Source of the DNA: an uncultured Pseudocitrobacter sp.
GTDB lineage: Bacteria > Pseudomonadota > Gammaproteobacteria > Enterobacterales > Enterobacteriaceae
Reading direction: 5' to 3'
Length of the DNA: 64,000 nucleotides
NCBI GenBank assembly: GCA_913778145.1
Contig: CAJYVI010000021.1
Span: 21,552 to 85,551 of the forward strand
Under the pieces are notes generated by a model. The model made no database searches and had not been told where the DNA came from. It saw only the letters and a list, made by a program, of their open reading frames with translations. Within the stretch, counting starts at the first letter, position 1, and every line of letters starts with the position of its first letter. The translations under genes and the position numbers were made by a program. Shown here piece after piece: positions 20,433 through 29,413 of the stretch.

Positions 20433-22415
20433 CTAACGACTCTGCTTTCTCAGCAAATAAATAAAATACGGCGCGCCGATAAAGGTCGACAGCAACCCTG
20501 CCGGGATCTGATACGGGAACATAATCATCCGCCCACACCAGTCGGCAAACACCAGCAGTAATCCCCCTACCAGCGTAGACATCACGATATGCGGCATTGT
20601 GCGGCGGAAGCCCATCATGCGCGCGATATGCGGTGCCATCAGGCCAACAAAACTCAGCGGGCCGATAGTGAGCGTCGCGGCTGCCGTCAGGCTGGCCGCC
20701 AGCAACAGAAGCGCAATACGCGCGGGCGTTAGTGCAATACCGACAGACCGCGCGGTATCACCGCCCAGCGGCAAAATCGTTAACCAGCGACGGCTCAACG
20801 GTACCAGCAGGAACAGCACCACCATCACCGCCGCCGATTGCAGCACCTGCGTGCCGGTGGCGTTATAGGTTGAGCCTGAAATCCACGTCAGGATTTGCGC
20901 CATGCGCGGGTCGCCGCTCGCCTGCAACATCATCAACAGCATGGTAAACGCGGTGCTGAGCGCCATCCCCGCCAGCAGCATGCGGTGCGGTGAAAAGCCG
21001 CCCCGCCCGGCGGCAATCAGGATAATCAGCAGCGTCACCGCCGCGCCGACGCTGCCCGCGGGCAGCAGCCAGCCAAAAGCGTTGCCCGGTACGATAAACA
21101 GCATCAGCACTACGCCGAACGCCGCGCCGGAGCTGATCCCCAGCACTTCAGGGCTGGCCATCGGGTTACCCGTCAGACGCTGAATAATACAGCCAGCCAC
21201 CGCCAGCATCATCCCGGCGATCAGCGCGGAGAGTACGCGCGGCCAGCGCCATTGCAGCAGTTCATCCAGCAGCGTACCGCTCGCCCAGCGCCAGCCATCG
21301 GCATCCCGGCCAAACGCCAGCGCGGCAAAAATCGCCACCAGTAAAATCACCAGCCCGGCGATGGCCCACGCAGGCACGTGATAACGCTCCTGCGCGACGC
21401 TGTCGCTGGCATTCATCGACGGCGCGGTCATGCTGCGCAGGCGCGGGAGCAGCCACAGCAGCAGCGGTGCGCCAATCAGCGCGGTAACTGAGCCGGTCGA
21501 GACTTCCATCCACACACGGGTGAGCCAGATAATGATTTGATCCGAGAGCCAGAGGATCAGCGCGCCAATCAGCGGCGCCAGCATCAGACGTGCCAGCAGG
21601 CGACGCGCGCCGAGCATTTTCGCCAGCAGCGGCGCAAACAGGCCGATAAAGCCGATGATTCCCACCGCGTTAACGAGGAAGGCGCTGATCACAATTGCCA
21701 GCGTCAACGCCGCCAGACGCGCCAGCGACAACGCCAGCCCCAGGTTGCGGGCCACGCCGTCATCCAGCCCCATCAGCGTCAGCGGGCGCAGCAACAGCAA
21801 CGTGAGCATCACGCCGCCCAGCAGCTGCGGCCACAGACGTTCGACAATGCTCCAGTCGGTTTGCGTCAGCGTGCCGGTGCTCCACAGGAACATGCTCTGT
21901 AGCTGGTCATGATGGAATATCACCATCAGTTGGTTGATCGCGCCGCAATAAAGACTGACCACCAGCCCCGCCAGAATCAACGTCACCGGCGAGAGTCGCT
22001 TGCCCCACGCCACGCCAAACACCAGCGCACCGACAATGCAAGCCCCGGCCAGCGCGGCAAACTGCGAGGTCAACGCGCCAGGAATGGCCCACAATGTGGT
22101 GACGGTCATACCAAGCTGGGCGCCAGTCGCCACGCCAAGCGTGGTCGGTTCCGCCAGCGGGTTACGCAGCACCTGCTGGAACAGGACGCCGACCAGCCCA
22201 AGCCCCGCACCCACCAGCAGCGAAATTACCAACCGCGGCGTCAGGCTGTAGTGGAACAGCATCTGGTCGATAGAATCGATATTCGGCTGACGCAGCGCCT
22301 GTAACCACTGCCCGCGCGGCAGCGCGAGAGTAAAGTTAAACCAGGTTAGCGCCAGCGCGACAATAAACAGCGCCAGCAGCAACAGGGCGGCAAAGGGGGA
22401 GATTTTGGTTCTCAT
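20433..22415 (-). CDS. fhuB: ferrichrome ABC transporter permease (fused double domain)
   Basis: 660 aa, the E. coli length. Inner-membrane permease for ferric hydroxamates (ferrichrome, coprogen, aerobactin). Unlike most siderophore permeases it is two FecCD-type halves fused in one chain, about residues 1-330 and 340-660, each with about ten membrane helices and a GFIGL/SFVGL-type coupling segment. It pairs with FhuC and FhuD. The ATG overlaps the fhuD stop (ATGA), indicating translational coupling, and it is the last gene of the Fur-controlled fhuACDB operon. Confidence 0.98.
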   Translation of the reverse strand: MRTKISPFAALLLLALFIVALALTWFNFTLALPRGQWLQALRQPNIDSIDQMLFHYSLTPRLVISLLVGAGLGLVGVLFQQVLRNPLAEPTTLGVATGAQLGMTVTTLWAIPGALTSQFAALAGACIVGALVFGVAWGKRLSPVTLILAGLVVSLYCGAINQLMVIFHHDQLQSMFLWSTGTLTQTDWSIVERLWPQLLGGVMLTLLLLRPLTLMGLDDGVARNLGLALSLARLAALTLAIVISAFLVNAVGIIGFIGLFAPLLAKMLGARRLLARLMLAPLIGALILWLSDQIIIWLTRVWMEVSTGSVTALIGAPLLLWLLPRLRSMTAPSMNASDSVAQERYHVPAWAIAGLVILLVAIFAALAFGRDADGWRWASGTLLDELLQWRWPRVLSALIAGMMLAVAGCIIQRLTGNPMASPEVLGISSGAAFGVVLMLFIVPGNAFGWLLPAGSVGAAVTLLIILIAAGRGGFSPHRMLLAGMALSTAFTMLLMMLQASGDPRMAQILTWISGSTYNATGTQVLQSAAVMVVLFLLVPLSRRWLTILPLGGDTARSVGIALTPARIALLLLAASLTAAATLTIGPLSFVGLMAPHIARMMGFRRTMPHIVMSTLVGGLLLVFADWCGRMIMFPYQIPAGLLSTFIGAPYFIYLLRKQSR

Positions 22416-23302
22416 GCTTTGCCTCCCAGTGCGTTATCCAGCACGCGGCCAAAATGCATCGCCGAGAGCGTCGCGCCGTAGAACCAGACCGCCGGTACGC
22501 GCTGAAAACGATTGGCCCGCACAAACGGCATGGCCTGCCACAGCGGCGTCGCCATCAGCTTACGCATCTCCGGGTCGTTGCCGTGGTCGAAGCAGAGCAC
22601 ATCCGCATCTTTGTAGGCCGCCAGACGATCAATACCCACCACCACGCTGCCCCAGAAATTGGTTTCGCCCTGCCAGGCGTTTTTAACCCCCAGCGTATCG
22701 AGCATTTCCTGGAACAGGCAGTTCGGCCCGAAGACCAGCATATGCCGCGCATCCAGCAGCGTGACCATCAATAACGGGCGATCGCCGCGCATCACAAAAC
22801 GCGGCTTCAGGCTTTCCACAAAGGCGTCATATTCCCGCAGATGCTGTTGCGCCTGCGGTTCGCGGCCAATCAGCTGCGCCATTTCAACCAGCGAATGACG
22901 CGCCTGCGCCAGTGGTTTTTTCCCGTCGCTAAAAGCAAAACCGCGCCCCGGCGCAATTTTTGCCAGCGTCTCGGCGGAAGGGCCATAGCCCGCCGACCAG
23001 ACCAGGAACGACGGTTTCATCTGAGTAAGCAATTCGAGGTTGGGTTCGGTGCGCAGGCCAACGTCAATCACCGAGTCCGGCAGCGCAGGTTCATTCACCC
23101 ACAGCTTATAGTTTGGGATATCGGCAATGCCGTAAGGCGTGACGCCGAGCGCCAGCAGCAGCTCAACCGGGAGCCACTCCAGCGCCACGATGCGGTGAGG
23201 ATCGACCGTCGCCGCCTGCGCGTTGCGCATCTGCCAAAGCAGCGGCGAGAGCGCCATCGCTGTCAGTAAACGCCGACGGCTAATCAAAGAAGAGGCATCC
23301 AT
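22412..23302 (-). CDS. fhuD: periplasmic ferrichrome-binding protein
   Basis: 296 aa. Binds ferric hydroxamate siderophores in the periplasm and passes them to FhuBC. The N-terminus has SRRRLLTAM followed by a hydrophobic stretch, a twin-arginine signal peptide as in E. coli FhuD. The class III binding-protein fold shows IVALEWLPVELLLALG and VWSAGYGPS. I use the ATG at 23302, which shares one base with the fhuC stop (TGATG); an in-frame TTG one codon earlier is the alternative. Confidence 0.97.
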   Translation of the reverse strand: MDASSLISRRRLLTAMALSPLLWQMRNAQAATVDPHRIVALEWLPVELLLALGVTPYGIADIPNYKLWVNEPALPDSVIDVGLRTEPNLELLTQMKPSFLVWSAGYGPSAETLAKIAPGRGFAFSDGKKPLAQARHSLVEMAQLIGREPQAQQHLREYDAFVESLKPRFVMRGDRPLLMVTLLDARHMLVFGPNCLFQEMLDTLGVKNAWQGETNFWGSVVVGIDRLAAYKDADVLCFDHGNDPEMRKLMATPLWQAMPFVRANRFQRVPAVWFYGATLSAMHFGRVLDNALGGKA

Positions 23303-24099
23303 CAATAGACAAAACTTACCGGCGCTGCGCCTGCCGGGTGTGGCAGTATCCCCATCGGGATACCATAAATGTGTTCCAGCGTTTCGCTGCGCATCAGTTC
23401 AGCAGGCGTGCCCTGAGCGATCATCTCGCCGCCGCGCAGCGCCACTAAATAGTCGCAGTAGCGGGCAGCCATGTTGATGTCGTGCAACACCGCCACCACC
23501 GTCAGCCCACGCTGCTGGCTTAAGCGGTGCACCAGCGCCAGCACATCAACCTGATGGGCGATATCCAACGCGGAGGTCGGTTCATCCAGCAATAAACAAC
23601 GGCTGTCCTGTGCCACCAGCATGGCGATCCACGCACGCTGACGCTCGCCGCCGGAGAGGCTGTCCACCAGGCGATTGGCCAGCGGTTTTAACCCCACCAG
23701 GGTAATCGCTTCTTCCACTTTTTCACGGTCGGCTGCGCCAAAACGCCCCAATGCTCCGTGCCACGGGTAGCGACCAATCGCCACCAGTTCACGCACCGTC
23801 ATCCCTTCCGCCTGCGGCAACTGCTGCGGCAGATAGGCGACTTTGCGGGCAAACGCTTTGCTGTTCCAGCTATCGAGCGGCTGCCCGTCCAGCAGAATCT
23901 CACCTTCCGACGGGGGCTGATGACGCCCAAGCATTTTCAAAAGCGTGGATTTACCGGAGCCGTTGTGGCCAATTAGGCCGGTGACTTTTCCCACCGGGAA
24001 GGTGAGCGAGAGAGGATGAAGCAGCGTGCGGCCTGGAACCCGAAACGTAACGTTATCGAGTGCGAAGGTGGTATCGGGAGGGGTTGTGATGTCCTGCAT
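23302..24099 (-). CDS. fhuC: ferrichrome ABC transporter ATP-binding protein
   Basis: 265 aa, the E. coli length. ATPase that drives hydroxamate siderophore uptake through FhuB. Walker A GHNGSGKST lies at residues 44-52, the ABC signature LSGGERQR near 149 and Walker B LLLDEPTSALD just after. The ATG at 24099 gives MQDITTPPD, equivalent to the known start; the open frame further upstream runs into the fhuA end and is not used. It is second in the operon, 50 bp after fhuA. Confidence 0.98.
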   Translation of the reverse strand: MQDITTPPDTTFALDNVTFRVPGRTLLHPLSLTFPVGKVTGLIGHNGSGKSTLLKMLGRHQPPSEGEILLDGQPLDSWNSKAFARKVAYLPQQLPQAEGMTVRELVAIGRYPWHGALGRFGAADREKVEEAITLVGLKPLANRLVDSLSGGERQRAWIAMLVAQDSRCLLLDEPTSALDIAHQVDVLALVHRLSQQRGLTVVAVLHDINMAARYCDYLVALRGGEMIAQGTPAELMRSETLEHIYGIPMGILPHPAGAAPVSFVY

Positions 24100-24149
24100 A
24101 GCCGTCAACTTGTCAAAGGGCGCGGATAAACCGCGCCCGATAGGAGAGA

Positions 24150-26360
24150 TTAGAAGCGGAAGGTCGCTGTCGCAACAACCTGACGTTCCGCGCCCCAGTA
24201 GCATGCATATTCGCTATAGCAGCTGGAGACATATTCGCGGTCAAACAGGTTGTTGACGTTTACGGCAACAGACGAACCCGGCAGGCCGAAACGCGCCAGA
24301 TCGTATTTCACCATCGCATCAGCGACGGTGTAGCTGCCGACGTTGAACGACTCGTTTTTCTTCCCGGTCGAGGTATCGTTTTTGTAGTAGCTGACGGTTG
24401 AACCCGTATAACGAACACCCGCACCGAAGGTCAGACCGCTCAGAACAGTATCGTAGAAGGTATAGTCCGTCCACAGGGAAGCCTGATTACGCGGAACTTC
24501 CGCCGGACGCTTACCTTTGAAGATCGTATCTTCAGTGTATTCCGCATCCGTATAGCTGTAGGCCGCAGTCAAGTTGATGTTTTCATTCAATGCAGCTTTC
24601 GCTTCCAGCTCAACGCCGCGAGAACGAATTTCGCCTGACTGTACGCTATACAGACCAGTTGGATCGTTAGGATCCGCCGTCAGGTTTTTATTTTTGGTCA
24701 GCTCATACAACGCTGCTGTCAGCACGACAGGTCTGTCGTTAGGCACATACTTCACGCCCGCCTCATATTGCTTACCACGAGACGGATCAAACGGTGTGCC
24801 CTCTTTCGTTGAGCCAGAGGTCGGCTCGAAAGATTCGCTGTAGCTGAAGTACGGAGAAATACCGTTATCGAACAGATAGTTCAGGCCGCCGCGCCAGGTG
24901 AACTGCTGATCGTTCTTCTCAGCCAAAGCGTTGCTTGAACGGGTCAGAGTTGAGGTTTTTGCGTAGTCGTAGCGACCACCCAGCGTCAGTACCCACTTAT
25001 CCCACTCGATTTGATCCTGCGCGTAGAGCCCCGTCTGTTCCATACGGTTGAGTACCGCGTACGGGAAGTTGACGTTCACATTCGCATTACCATACTGCGG
25101 GTTGCTCATATCCAGCGGGCTGGCAGATCCGTAAAGCGCATCAACGTCATTACGCATACGCGAGTAATCGACGCCGGTCAGCAGCGTATGATCAACGTCG
25201 CCGGTAGCAAAGTTTGACTGAAGTTGCGTATCAACGGTAAAGGCATTCAGCGCTTCGTCAGAACGAACATAGTTGCGGTTAATTTTACCCGCGCCATCAT
25301 AGCCAAAACCGTAGACCGCTTTATAAAGCGTTTTCACCTGGTCGTAACGCAGGTTCTGGCGCACGGTGAAGGTGTCGTTAAACGCGTGAGAGAAGTTGTA
25401 GCCCACCATCTGCTGGCGACGCTGCATCTTGTTGTCTTTTTCGCCTTCGTTGAAATCGGTCGGCAGCTTATGTGAGTTACCGTTCGCATCAACATAAGGT
25501 ACAACAGTACCTTCGCGCGGCAGCCAGCCATAGTAGCCCGCATCCGGATCGCTCTGGAAGTTGCTCAGGAAGGTGAAGTCGGTTTTATCATCCGGGCGCC
25601 AGCTAAAGGAAGGCGCAATCGCGTAGCGGGTTGATTTCGCCATCTCTTGCTGGGTGTCCTGGCTGCGGCCTAAACCGGTCAGACGATAGGACCACACGCC
25701 CGCATCATCGATCGCGTCGCTAAAGTCAAAGCCAGTTTGCCACAGGTTATCCGTACCCATTTTAAACTGAATTTCGCGCAGGGGTTCGGTAGTCGGGCGT
25801 TTGCTGACCATGCTCACGATACCGCCTGGGTTGCTGTTGCCGTACAGCACTGACGTTGGCCCGCGCATAACTTCAACGCGTTCCAGGAAATAGGGATCCA
25901 TCGAGACTTCAGAATAGTTGTTACCCTGAAGTTTCATACCATCCAGATACTGGTTGGTGTTTACGGTAGTAGGTGCAGTAAATCCGCGAATGGAAACAAC
26001 ATCATAAGTGGAAGAGCTACCACGGGTAGAGAAGACGCTCGGCGTATAGGCCATCGCATCTTTTACCGTAGTCGGCTGACGAGTATCCATTTCCTGACGA
26101 GTGATAACCGAAACAGACTGTGGCGTTTTCTCAATCGGTGTGTCGGTTTTCGTCGCGGTCGCTGAACGTTTCGCGGCGATAGTCGGTGCCGGCCCCCACG
26201 CGCTTTCCTGGGAAACAGGTGCCGCAGTGACGGTGATGGTTTCTTCTTTCGGTTGGTCCGCAGCCTGTGCGTAAACAGACATGCCGCTAACCGCTGTGGC
26301 TACTACAACTGCGATTTTACGCAGCGAGTGGTTTGGCTGAGCAGTTTTGAAACGCGCCAT
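24150..26360 (-). CDS. fhuA: TonB-dependent ferrichrome outer-membrane receptor
   Basis: 736 aa, slightly shorter than the 747-residue E. coli protein. Outer-membrane 22-strand barrel with an N-terminal plug; takes up ferrichrome with TonB energy and is the receptor for phages T1, T5 and phi80, colicin M and microcin J25 in E. coli. Signal peptide 1-33, TonB box ETITVTA at 40-46, plug to about 190, terminal strand ending TATFRF. The C-terminal loop cysteines (SCYSEYAC) are kept, but the segment corresponding to extracellular loop L4 is shorter and lacks the cysteine pair of E. coli. Confidence 0.97.
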   Translation of the reverse strand: MARFKTAQPNHSLRKIAVVVATAVSGMSVYAQAADQPKEETITVTAAPVSQESAWGPAPTIAAKRSATATKTDTPIEKTPQSVSVITRQEMDTRQPTTVKDAMAYTPSVFSTRGSSSTYDVVSIRGFTAPTTVNTNQYLDGMKLQGNNYSEVSMDPYFLERVEVMRGPTSVLYGNSNPGGIVSMVSKRPTTEPLREIQFKMGTDNLWQTGFDFSDAIDDAGVWSYRLTGLGRSQDTQQEMAKSTRYAIAPSFSWRPDDKTDFTFLSNFQSDPDAGYYGWLPREGTVVPYVDANGNSHKLPTDFNEGEKDNKMQRRQQMVGYNFSHAFNDTFTVRQNLRYDQVKTLYKAVYGFGYDGAGKINRNYVRSDEALNAFTVDTQLQSNFATGDVDHTLLTGVDYSRMRNDVDALYGSASPLDMSNPQYGNANVNVNFPYAVLNRMEQTGLYAQDQIEWDKWVLTLGGRYDYAKTSTLTRSSNALAEKNDQQFTWRGGLNYLFDNGISPYFSYSESFEPTSGSTKEGTPFDPSRGKQYEAGVKYVPNDRPVVLTAALYELTKNKNLTADPNDPTGLYSVQSGEIRSRGVELEAKAALNENINLTAAYSYTDAEYTEDTIFKGKRPAEVPRNQASLWTDYTFYDTVLSGLTFGAGVRYTGSTVSYYKNDTSTGKKNESFNVGSYTVADAMVKYDLARFGLPGSSVAVNVNNLFDREYVSSCYSEYACYWGAERQVVATATFRF

Positions 26361-26391
26361 TGGTATATCTCTGATGAAAGTGAATGATAAC

Positions 26392-26413
26392 GTAAACGAG
26401 AATTATTATTATA
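26392..26413 (-). promoter_or_regulatory. Fur box and -10 of the fhuA promoter
   Basis: Minus-strand AATAATAATTCTCGTTTAC (26392-26410) matches 12 of 19 positions of the GATAATGATAATCATTATC Fur consensus. A perfect -10 TATAAT (26408-26413) overlaps it, so Fur-Fe2+ would block polymerase. The -35 is not clear. Confidence 0.75.
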
Positions 26414-26556
26414 ACCGCCGAATAATAGGCCAAACGGCGGCGATATAGCAAGCGATATAGGGGATGTGGTGGATTAAAGGTTCAAGAAATAACCAGATGA
26501 AAACAGAGGGTTAATAGATTGGTTTTAGTGCTTACGATATTCTGACAATCACGTAT

Positions 26557-26586
26557 AAAAAAAGCCCGCTTTAAAAAGCGGGCTTT
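26557..26586 (-). terminator. rho-independent terminator after mrcB
   Basis: AAAGCCCGCTT (26561-26571) pairs with AAGCGGGCTTT (26576-26586), 11 bp, followed on the minus strand by a U-run. It isolates mrcB from fhuA, which lies on the same strand. Confidence 0.95.
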
Positions 26587-26600
26587 GCACGTTGAGGATG

Positions 26601-29144
26601 TTAATTACCGCCAAACATGTCCTTGATCCAGCCAGCGACGCCGTCGCTGTCTTTCTCTTCTTTCTTCGGCTGCGCTTGCTGAGGCTGCTGTTGCTGCGGT
26701 TGAGAAGACTGGTCGAACGGATTGCCCGACTGCTGCAGTTGTTGTTGCTGCATCATCTCGCCCTGCTGGCAAAGCGAATCAGGATCGGTAGTCCAGACCG
26801 GCAGGGTGCGCATCCCCCCCGAACAAACAAAGTTGCCCGAATCGTCCACGCCCATATCAACAATATCTTCCGGCGGCGTCAGCGCCAGCGGAATCGGCGA
26901 CTGGTTTGCCAGGTAGCGTTGATAAATCGACATTGCGCCGCTCGCACCGTACAGTTTGGTCGGCTGGTTGTTATCGCGCCCTACCCAGGTGATCACCACT
27001 TCACGGCCATCGATGCCGGCAAACCAGGTATCAACGTTGTTGTTGGTGGTCCCCGTTTTACCCGCGAGGTGCAGGCCCGGATATTTCGCACCCAGCTGAC
27101 GGCCGGTACCACGCTGGACAACCTGCTGCATGGTCCACAGCGTCATATACGCAGCCTGCGCCGGGACGGCACGTTCAGCCTGCGGATAGCTCTGATACAG
27201 CACCGTACCGTCTTCGGCAATCACCGAGCGCAGCGCGGAAAGCGTCGCGCGGTTACCGCCGCTGGAGATGGTCTGGAACGCCTGCGCCACTTCAATAGGC
27301 GTCAGGTTCAGCGCCCCCAGGATCATCGCCGGAACCGGATGCAGCTGATCTTTCGGCACGCCCAGTTTCTGCCAGGTATCCGTTATAGCAGGTAAGCCCA
27401 GCGCCATACCGAGGTTAACCGTCGGCACGTTCATTGAACGCGTCAGTGCATCTACCAGCATCACCTGACCGCTAAAGCGACGATCATCGTTCTGCGGCGA
27501 CCACACCTGGCCATTTGGCTGGCGCAGGGAAATCGGCGCATCGGCAATCCAGGTATTCAGGCGATACTGATTCGGCTGACTCAGCGCCGTCAGATAGGTC
27601 GCCGGTTTCGCCAGCGAGCCGATAGAACGGCGCGCCTGCATCGCGCGGTTATACCCGGCAAACTGTGGCTCTGCGCCGCCGACCATCGCGCGGACTTCTC
27701 CGCTGAAGCGGTCGACAACCACCATCGCCGTTTCGAGATCGCTGAGCTTACGCTGCTTCTTCAGCACTGGAATGCCTTCGGTCGCGGCTTTTTCTGCCGC
27801 ATCCTGCGCCACTGAATCGAAGGTGGTAAAGATCTTCACGCCGGAGAGATCTTTCACTTTATCGCCCAGTTTCGCCTGTAGTTCCTGACGGACCATCTGC
27901 ATAAACGCGGGCTGTGGTGAAATCACCCCACCACGCGGCTGCACGCCCAGAGGACGCGCGCTGAGCATGTCGTACAACTCCTGGTCGATAACGTTTTGCT
28001 GCTGTAACAGACGCAGCACCAGGTTACGACGCTCCAGCGCCAGTTTCGGATTACGCCACGGGTTGTAGATGGACGCCCCTTTCACCATCCCCACCAGCAA
28101 GGCCTGCTGATCGAGGCTCAGCTCTTCCACCGGGCGACCAAAGTAATACAGACTCGCCAGCGGGAAACCGCGAATTTCATTATCGCCGCTCTGACCGAGA
28201 TACACCTCGTTCATGTACAGCTCAAGGATACGATCCTTGCTGTAGCGCGCATCCATCAGCACAGCCATATACGCTTCGTTGGCTTTACGCCAGTAGGAGC
28301 GTTCGCTGGAGAGGAACAGGTTTTTCACCAACTGCTGGGTCAGCGTACTGGCGCCCTGCACCGTACGGCCCGCCGTCAGGTTCGCCAGCACCGCACGACC
28401 AATTGAGTAGAGGCTCACGCCGTCATGCTCGTAGAAATGACGGTCTTCCGTTGCAAGCAGAGTGTCCACCAGCAGATCCGGGAAACCGCTACGCGGGACA
28501 AACAGGCGCTGCTCGCCGTTCGGCGAGGAAAGCATAGTGATCAGACGCGGATCGAGACGGAAGAAACCGAACTGGCGGTTGTTCTCCATGTTCTCAATCG
28601 TCTCCAGATGATCGCCGTCGAAAGTCAGACGTGCGCGTACCTGCCCTTCTTTACTGTCCGGGAAATCGAACGGGCGACGAATCATCTCAATGCTGTTGGC
28701 CTGCACGGTAAACTCACCCGGACGCGTCATCGCGGTCACCTGGCGGTACTGTGTCGCCGTTAACAGCTGCACCATCTCTTTCTTGCTGATGGGCATATCC
28801 GGCTCAAGGTTAACCATGCGGCCATATACTGCCGCCGGCAGTTGCCAGACTTTACCGTCAATACGGCTGCGAATTTTCTGGTCCAGATAGACACCGTAAA
28901 TCGCCAGCAGAACGGCAAAGACGATAGCCAGCTTCACCAGCAGCCAGAACCAGCCGTGTTTTCTACGAGGCTTGCCGCCCTTGCCCTTACCTTTACGTGG
29001 TGGCATCGGCTCATCATCCTCATAGTCATCATCATAATCGTCGTCGTAATCCTCATCTCTGAGGCGACGACGGCTCACCTTTTGTTTCGCCGGACGCGCA
29101 GGCTTGCCTTTACGTCCAATCGGCTCGCGGTCATTCCCCGCCAT
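26601..29144 (-). CDS. mrcB: penicillin-binding protein 1B
   Basis: 847 aa bifunctional class A PBP that polymerises and crosslinks peptidoglycan. It has a charged cytoplasmic tail with an Asp-rich run (about residues 30-45), one membrane helix (about 63-87), the UB2H domain, a glycosyltransferase domain with catalytic Glu in [13 protein letters not shown], then a transpeptidase domain with SLAK and KTGTTNNN. The C-terminal 50 residues are Gln-rich. The ATG at 29144 follows GGAGAG; Met47 could serve as the shorter isoform start known from E. coli. Confidence 0.98.
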   Translation of the reverse strand: MAGNDREPIGRKGKPARPAKQKVSRRRLRDEDYDDDYDDDYEDDEPMPPRKGKGKGGKPRRKHGWFWLLVKLAIVFAVLLAIYGVYLDQKIRSRIDGKVWQLPAAVYGRMVNLEPDMPISKKEMVQLLTATQYRQVTAMTRPGEFTVQANSIEMIRRPFDFPDSKEGQVRARLTFDGDHLETIENMENNRQFGFFRLDPRLITMLSSPNGEQRLFVPRSGFPDLLVDTLLATEDRHFYEHDGVSLYSIGRAVLANLTAGRTVQGASTLTQQLVKNLFLSSERSYWRKANEAYMAVLMDARYSKDRILELYMNEVYLGQSGDNEIRGFPLASLYYFGRPVEELSLDQQALLVGMVKGASIYNPWRNPKLALERRNLVLRLLQQQNVIDQELYDMLSARPLGVQPRGGVISPQPAFMQMVRQELQAKLGDKVKDLSGVKIFTTFDSVAQDAAEKAATEGIPVLKKQRKLSDLETAMVVVDRFSGEVRAMVGGAEPQFAGYNRAMQARRSIGSLAKPATYLTALSQPNQYRLNTWIADAPISLRQPNGQVWSPQNDDRRFSGQVMLVDALTRSMNVPTVNLGMALGLPAITDTWQKLGVPKDQLHPVPAMILGALNLTPIEVAQAFQTISSGGNRATLSALRSVIAEDGTVLYQSYPQAERAVPAQAAYMTLWTMQQVVQRGTGRQLGAKYPGLHLAGKTGTTNNNVDTWFAGIDGREVVITWVGRDNNQPTKLYGASGAMSIYQRYLANQSPIPLALTPPEDIVDMGVDDSGNFVCSGGMRTLPVWTTDPDSLCQQGEMMQQQQLQQSGNPFDQSSQPQQQQPQQAQPKKEEKDSDGVAGWIKDMFGGN

Positions 29145-29237
29145 GCTTTCTCTCCGCAACATTCAGGCGCAAAGGCCTGATTTTCCGTTCTTCCGTTTTG
29201 GGACAGAAGAAGATATCTCTCAATTTTGGCTCGTTCT

Positions 29238-29276
29238 CTCTCCTCTCTCCGTGGGAGAGAGGGTGAGGATGAGGGG
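29238..29276. repeat. half copy of the palindromic repeat upstream of mrcB
   Basis: One hairpin of the family (CTCTCCT CTCTCC GTGGGAGAGAGGGTGAGGATGAGGG) without its partner. It lies beside the full copy at 29295-29402 in the mrcB-hrpB gap. Confidence 0.65.
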
Positions 29277-29294
29277 GCAACGTGCGCGCTGATG

Positions 29295-29402
29295 CCCTCA
29301 CCCCGGCCCTCTACCGCAGGGAGAGGGGGGAAAACACGTACTGAACTCAACAATGTGCACAGTCAGTCCCCTCTCCCTTGAGGGAGAGGGTTAGGGTGAG
29401 GG
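29295..29402. repeat. palindromic repeat unit, copy 3 (hrpB-mrcB)
   Basis: Arms CCCTCACCCCGG (29295) and TTAGGGTGAGGG (to 29402) with two inner hairpins; one arm has a mismatch (CCCTCTACC). The copy ends 11 bp from the hrpB stop. It is the only full copy in the window that lies between genes on the same strand, and it could insulate mrcB from hrpB transcription. Confidence 0.85.
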
Positions 29403-29413
29403 GGAAAATTCCC

